From contig JBAYFO010000023.1 in NCBI GenBank assembly GCA_041667115.1, forward strand, positions 1 through 52,052: 52,052 bases of DNA, read 5' to 3'. Under the pieces are notes generated by a model that searched no databases, was not told the origin of the DNA, and saw nothing but the letters and a program-made list of their open reading frames with translations. Position numbers and translations under genes: made by a program. Positions 50,062 to 52,052 of this stretch are shown here, one piece after another; the stretch's first letter is position 1; each line of letters opens with the position of its first letter. This stretch comes from UBA1563 sp041667115. GTDB taxonomy: Bacteria; Bacteroidota; Ignavibacteria; Ignavibacteriales; Ignavibacteriaceae.

Positions 50062-51402
50062 ATGGAAGTACTCATTGAAAATATTGTCATCTATGGTATT
50101 ACCTTCGGCATCGTTTTTTTAGTGATGTTCATTTACTTAAAAAAGACGAAAAAACGTTCACAAAAAACCGAAGAAAAAATTATTAGAGCTAAAGAATTTG
50201 GTTTTCATGAACCGGTATCGCTTCATCCTGTCATCGATGCAGAAAGTTGTATCGGTAGCGGTGCATGCATTGAAGCTTGTCCGGAAAAAGATATACTTGG
50301 CTGGGTTAACGGAAAATCAAAAACGATCAACACCTCTAGGTGTGTTGGACACGGTGCTTGTTTTCATGCTTGTCCGGTTTATGCAATAACATTATGTATC
50401 GGCACAGAAAAAAGAGGAGTTGAACTTCCTCATATCAGTCAGCAATTTGAGACGAACATTCCGATGGTTTTTATTGCAGGAGAACTTGGTGGAATGGGAT
50501 TAATTAAAAACGCCGTTGAACAGGGAAAACAAGCAACCGAATATTTAACAAAAAAATTACCAAAATCTGCAAACGCAGATTTTGATGTAATTATTATTGG
50601 TGCGGGACCAGCAGGGATTGCAGCTTCGTTAACAGCCAAAAAAAATAATTTGCGATTTCTTACTATCGAACAGGAAACACTTGGCGGAACCGTGTATCAT
50701 TTCCCGCGGTCAAAAATTGTTATGACCGTGCCGTTGGAACTTCCGTTGTATGGAAAAGTGAAATTTTTTGAAACTTCTAAAGATGAATTAGTTTCTCTCT
50801 GGAACGAAGTATTAACCAAAAATAATATTACTATCAATCAACAAGAAAAGGTTGAAACTGCCGAAAAAATTGACGATTATTTTGAAGTGAAAACATCAAA
50901 AGGGAGTTACAAAACCATTGGAATTATTCTTGCGATAGGGAGAAGAGGCTCCCCACGGAAATTGAATATTCCGGGAGAAGAAAAAGAAAAAGTCTATTAC
51001 CGGTTGTTGGAACCTGAACATATCAAAAATCAAAAAATTCTAGTTGTTGGCGGTGGAGATTCTGCCATTGAATCCGCAATACTTCTTGCCGACGAAGGAA
51101 ACGAAGTTACACTTTCTTACCGGTCAGATAATTTCGCTCGAATAAAACCCGGGAATTTAGAAAAGATTCAGAAGTATAGTGCTTCTGATAAAATTAGTGT
51201 CCTCTTTAAATCAATTGTAAATGAAATTACCGATACGGAAGTTCATCTTTCAATAGAGGGCTATGATCAACTGCAAGTTTTAAGAAATGATTTGGTCTAT
51301 ATTTTTGCAGGAGGTGAGTTACCGACAAAATTCCTGGAAAAGATGGGCATTAGTATTACAAAAAAATTCGGTGAAACAATTTTATCTCATACGAAAAACT
51401 GA
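50062..51402 (+). CDS. Membrane-anchored ferredoxin-flavoprotein oxidoreductase (4Fe-4S, FAD, NAD(P))
   Basis: About 446 residues; the ATG at 50062 is chosen because an upstream in-frame TTG lies inside the preceding gene. Order: one N-terminal helix (about 5-26); a ferredoxin-like part with CIGSGACIEACP (C63, C69, C73) and CVGHGACFHACP (C94, C100, C104), each with the second usual Cys replaced (S66, H97); a segment TNIPMVFIAGELGGMG (131-146) resembling the C-terminal FAD-contact motif of thioredoxin reductases; then an FAD Rossmann fold IIIGAGPAGIAAS (177-189) and an NAD(P) fold LVVGGGDSAIESA. The flavin motif order seems permuted. It would move electrons between NAD(P)H, flavin, Fe-S clusters and the neighbouring membrane protein. 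The stop overlaps the cytochrome c start by one base (TGATG). Redox direction is unknown. Confidence 0.85.
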   Translation: MEVLIENIVIYGITFGIVFLVMFIYLKKTKKRSQKTEEKIIRAKEFGFHEPVSLHPVIDAESCIGSGACIEACPEKDILGWVNGKSKTINTSRCVGHGACFHACPVYAITLCIGTEKRGVELPHISQQFETNIPMVFIAGELGGMGLIKNAVEQGKQATEYLTKKLPKSANADFDVIIIGAGPAGIAASLTAKKNNLRFLTIEQETLGGTVYHFPRSKIVMTVPLELPLYGKVKFFETSKDELVSLWNEVLTKNNITINQQEKVETAEKIDDYFEVKTSKGSYKTIGIILAIGRRGSPRKLNIPGEEKEKVYYRLLEPEHIKNQKILVVGGGDSAIESAILLADEGNEVTLSYRSDNFARIKPGNLEKIQKYSASDKISVLFKSIVNEITDTEVHLSIEGYDQLQVLRNDLVYIFAGGELPTKFLEKMGISITKKFGETILSHTKN

Positions 51403-52052
51403 TGAAAAAGAATAGCATTCTTCAATTTGTTTTTTTAATTATTTTGACGGCAACCGTTTCCGCTCAAATATCTCCAGGCAAACTTGTGCAGGCTCATCAG
51501 AACTTGGAGGGATTATCAAACTGTAGCAAATGCCACGAACTTGGTGATAAAGTTCTTAACTCAAAATGTTTAGTCTGCCATAAGGAAATCAACGCATTAA
51601 TAAAAAACAACCGGGGATACCACGCTTCTTCCGATGTCAAAGGGAAGGACTGTTTCAAATGCCACAGCGATCATAACGGAACGACTTTTGAGATTATTCG
51701 CTTCAACGAAAAGAGTTTTGATCATCAAAAAACAACTTTTAAATTAGAAGGAAAGCATAAAAATTTAAAATGTGGCGATTGTCATCAAGCAAAATTTATT
51801 TCTGATAAATCGTTCGCAAAGCGGAAAAATACTTTCTTAGGACTGTCAAATGATTGCAAAAGTTGTCATACCGATGTGCATCTTGGCACGCTTGGTACGC
51901 AATGTTCAAATTGTCATTCACCCGAAGGATTTAAACCGGTAAAATCTTTCGATCACAACAAAACGGCATTCCACTTAAGCGGAAAACATAGCGAAGTGAA
52001 ATGTGAAAAATGCCATATAATTGAAAAACGAAATGGGAAAGATTTTCAAAAG
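51402..52052 (+). CDS. Secreted multiheme cytochrome c (3' end outside the window)
   Basis: An open frame of 217 codons from ATG 51402 to the window edge, too incomplete to have a stop. Signal peptide 1-21 (FLIILTATVSA, then Q). Seven CxxCH heme sites are visible, beginning at C41, C56, C84, C124, C152, C168 and C201. The unit FDHxKTxFxLxGKH followed by CxxCH occurs twice (about 106-128 and 183-205), as in cytochrome c3/c7-like proteins. Start overlaps the flavoprotein stop (TGATG). Periplasmic electron carrier or terminal reductase subunit; partner and final acceptor are unknown. More hemes probably follow beyond the window. Confidence 0.92.
   Translation, partial: MKKNSILQFVFLIILTATVSAQISPGKLVQAHQNLEGLSNCSKCHELGDKVLNSKCLVCHKEINALIKNNRGYHASSDVKGKDCFKCHSDHNGTTFEIIRFNEKSFDHQKTTFKLEGKHKNLKCGDCHQAKFISDKSFAKRKNTFLGLSNDCKSCHTDVHLGTLGTQCSNCHSPEGFKPVKSFDHNKTAFHLSGKHSEVKCEKCHIIEKRNGKDFQK

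Overview
The window reads as a chromosomal segment of an A+T-rich member of the Ignavibacteria (Ignavibacteriota, Bacteroidota/Chlorobiota superphylum). The main evidence is two secreted proteins ending in the type IX secretion (T9SS) C-terminal domain with the NYPNPFNPET signature, a PorV/PorQ-type outer-membrane protein, a full Bat operon, a Bacteroidota-style deoxynucleoside kinase, and candidate promoters of the form TTTG-N(17-21)-TAnnTTTG. No phage, insertion sequence, CRISPR array, rRNA or tRNA gene was seen. No gene-free stretch exceeds 300 bases once starts are corrected; the longest gaps (15812-16086, 48253-48538, 48908-49181) hold candidate promoters, hairpins or nothing recognisable.

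Region by region. 1-6936 is a peptide-use cluster: a 5'-truncated OPT oligopeptide transporter, a stand-alone PqqD-like protein, the dipeptidase PepD, an MFS carrier resembling animal MFSD1, a small outer-membrane barrel and an M29-type aminopeptidase. 7014-8012 is a convergent lipoprotein. 8217-15811 is an envelope operon (TonB-dependent receptor, large secreted protein, PorV-like barrel, IPT/TIG-propeller lipoprotein), followed by a separately promoted 935-aa T9SS cargo with tandem carbohydrate-module-like repeats. 19108-22262 holds a secreted protein, a LytR_C protein, RsfS with a basic tail, and ArgS. 22264-25871 is a leftward operon surE > VWA protein > comF. 26002-31894 is housekeeping: PgeF/YfiH, an EamA exporter, FolB, FolK, dNK, a small membrane protein, GT9, Ppx/GppA and DUF302. 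RlmI follows a terminator.

33247-41536 is an eight-gene Bat operon: MoxR, DUF58, short BatD-like, BatA, BatB, BatC, BatD, BatE. 41644-48252 carries a tiny secreted protein, an M48 protease with a candidate near-leaderless promoter, PlsC, GatC, KdsB, a D-cysteine desulfhydrase-like enzyme, HIT, a free-standing B12-binding subunit and a second T9SS cargo. 48539-48907 is a glycine-rich RRM protein behind a long candidate leader.

49182-52052 (window end) is the most intriguing part: three tightly packed genes for a five-helix, histidine-rich membrane protein (likely di-heme b), a membrane-anchored ferredoxin/FAD/NAD(P) oxidoreductase with unusual cluster motifs and an apparently permuted flavin fold, and a secreted cytochrome c with seven CxxCH motifs before the window ends. 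Together they look like an electron conduit from cytoplasmic NAD(P)H or ferredoxin to the periplasm. The second notable hypothesis is that the MFSD1-like carrier beside PepD is a bacterial dipeptide transporter.
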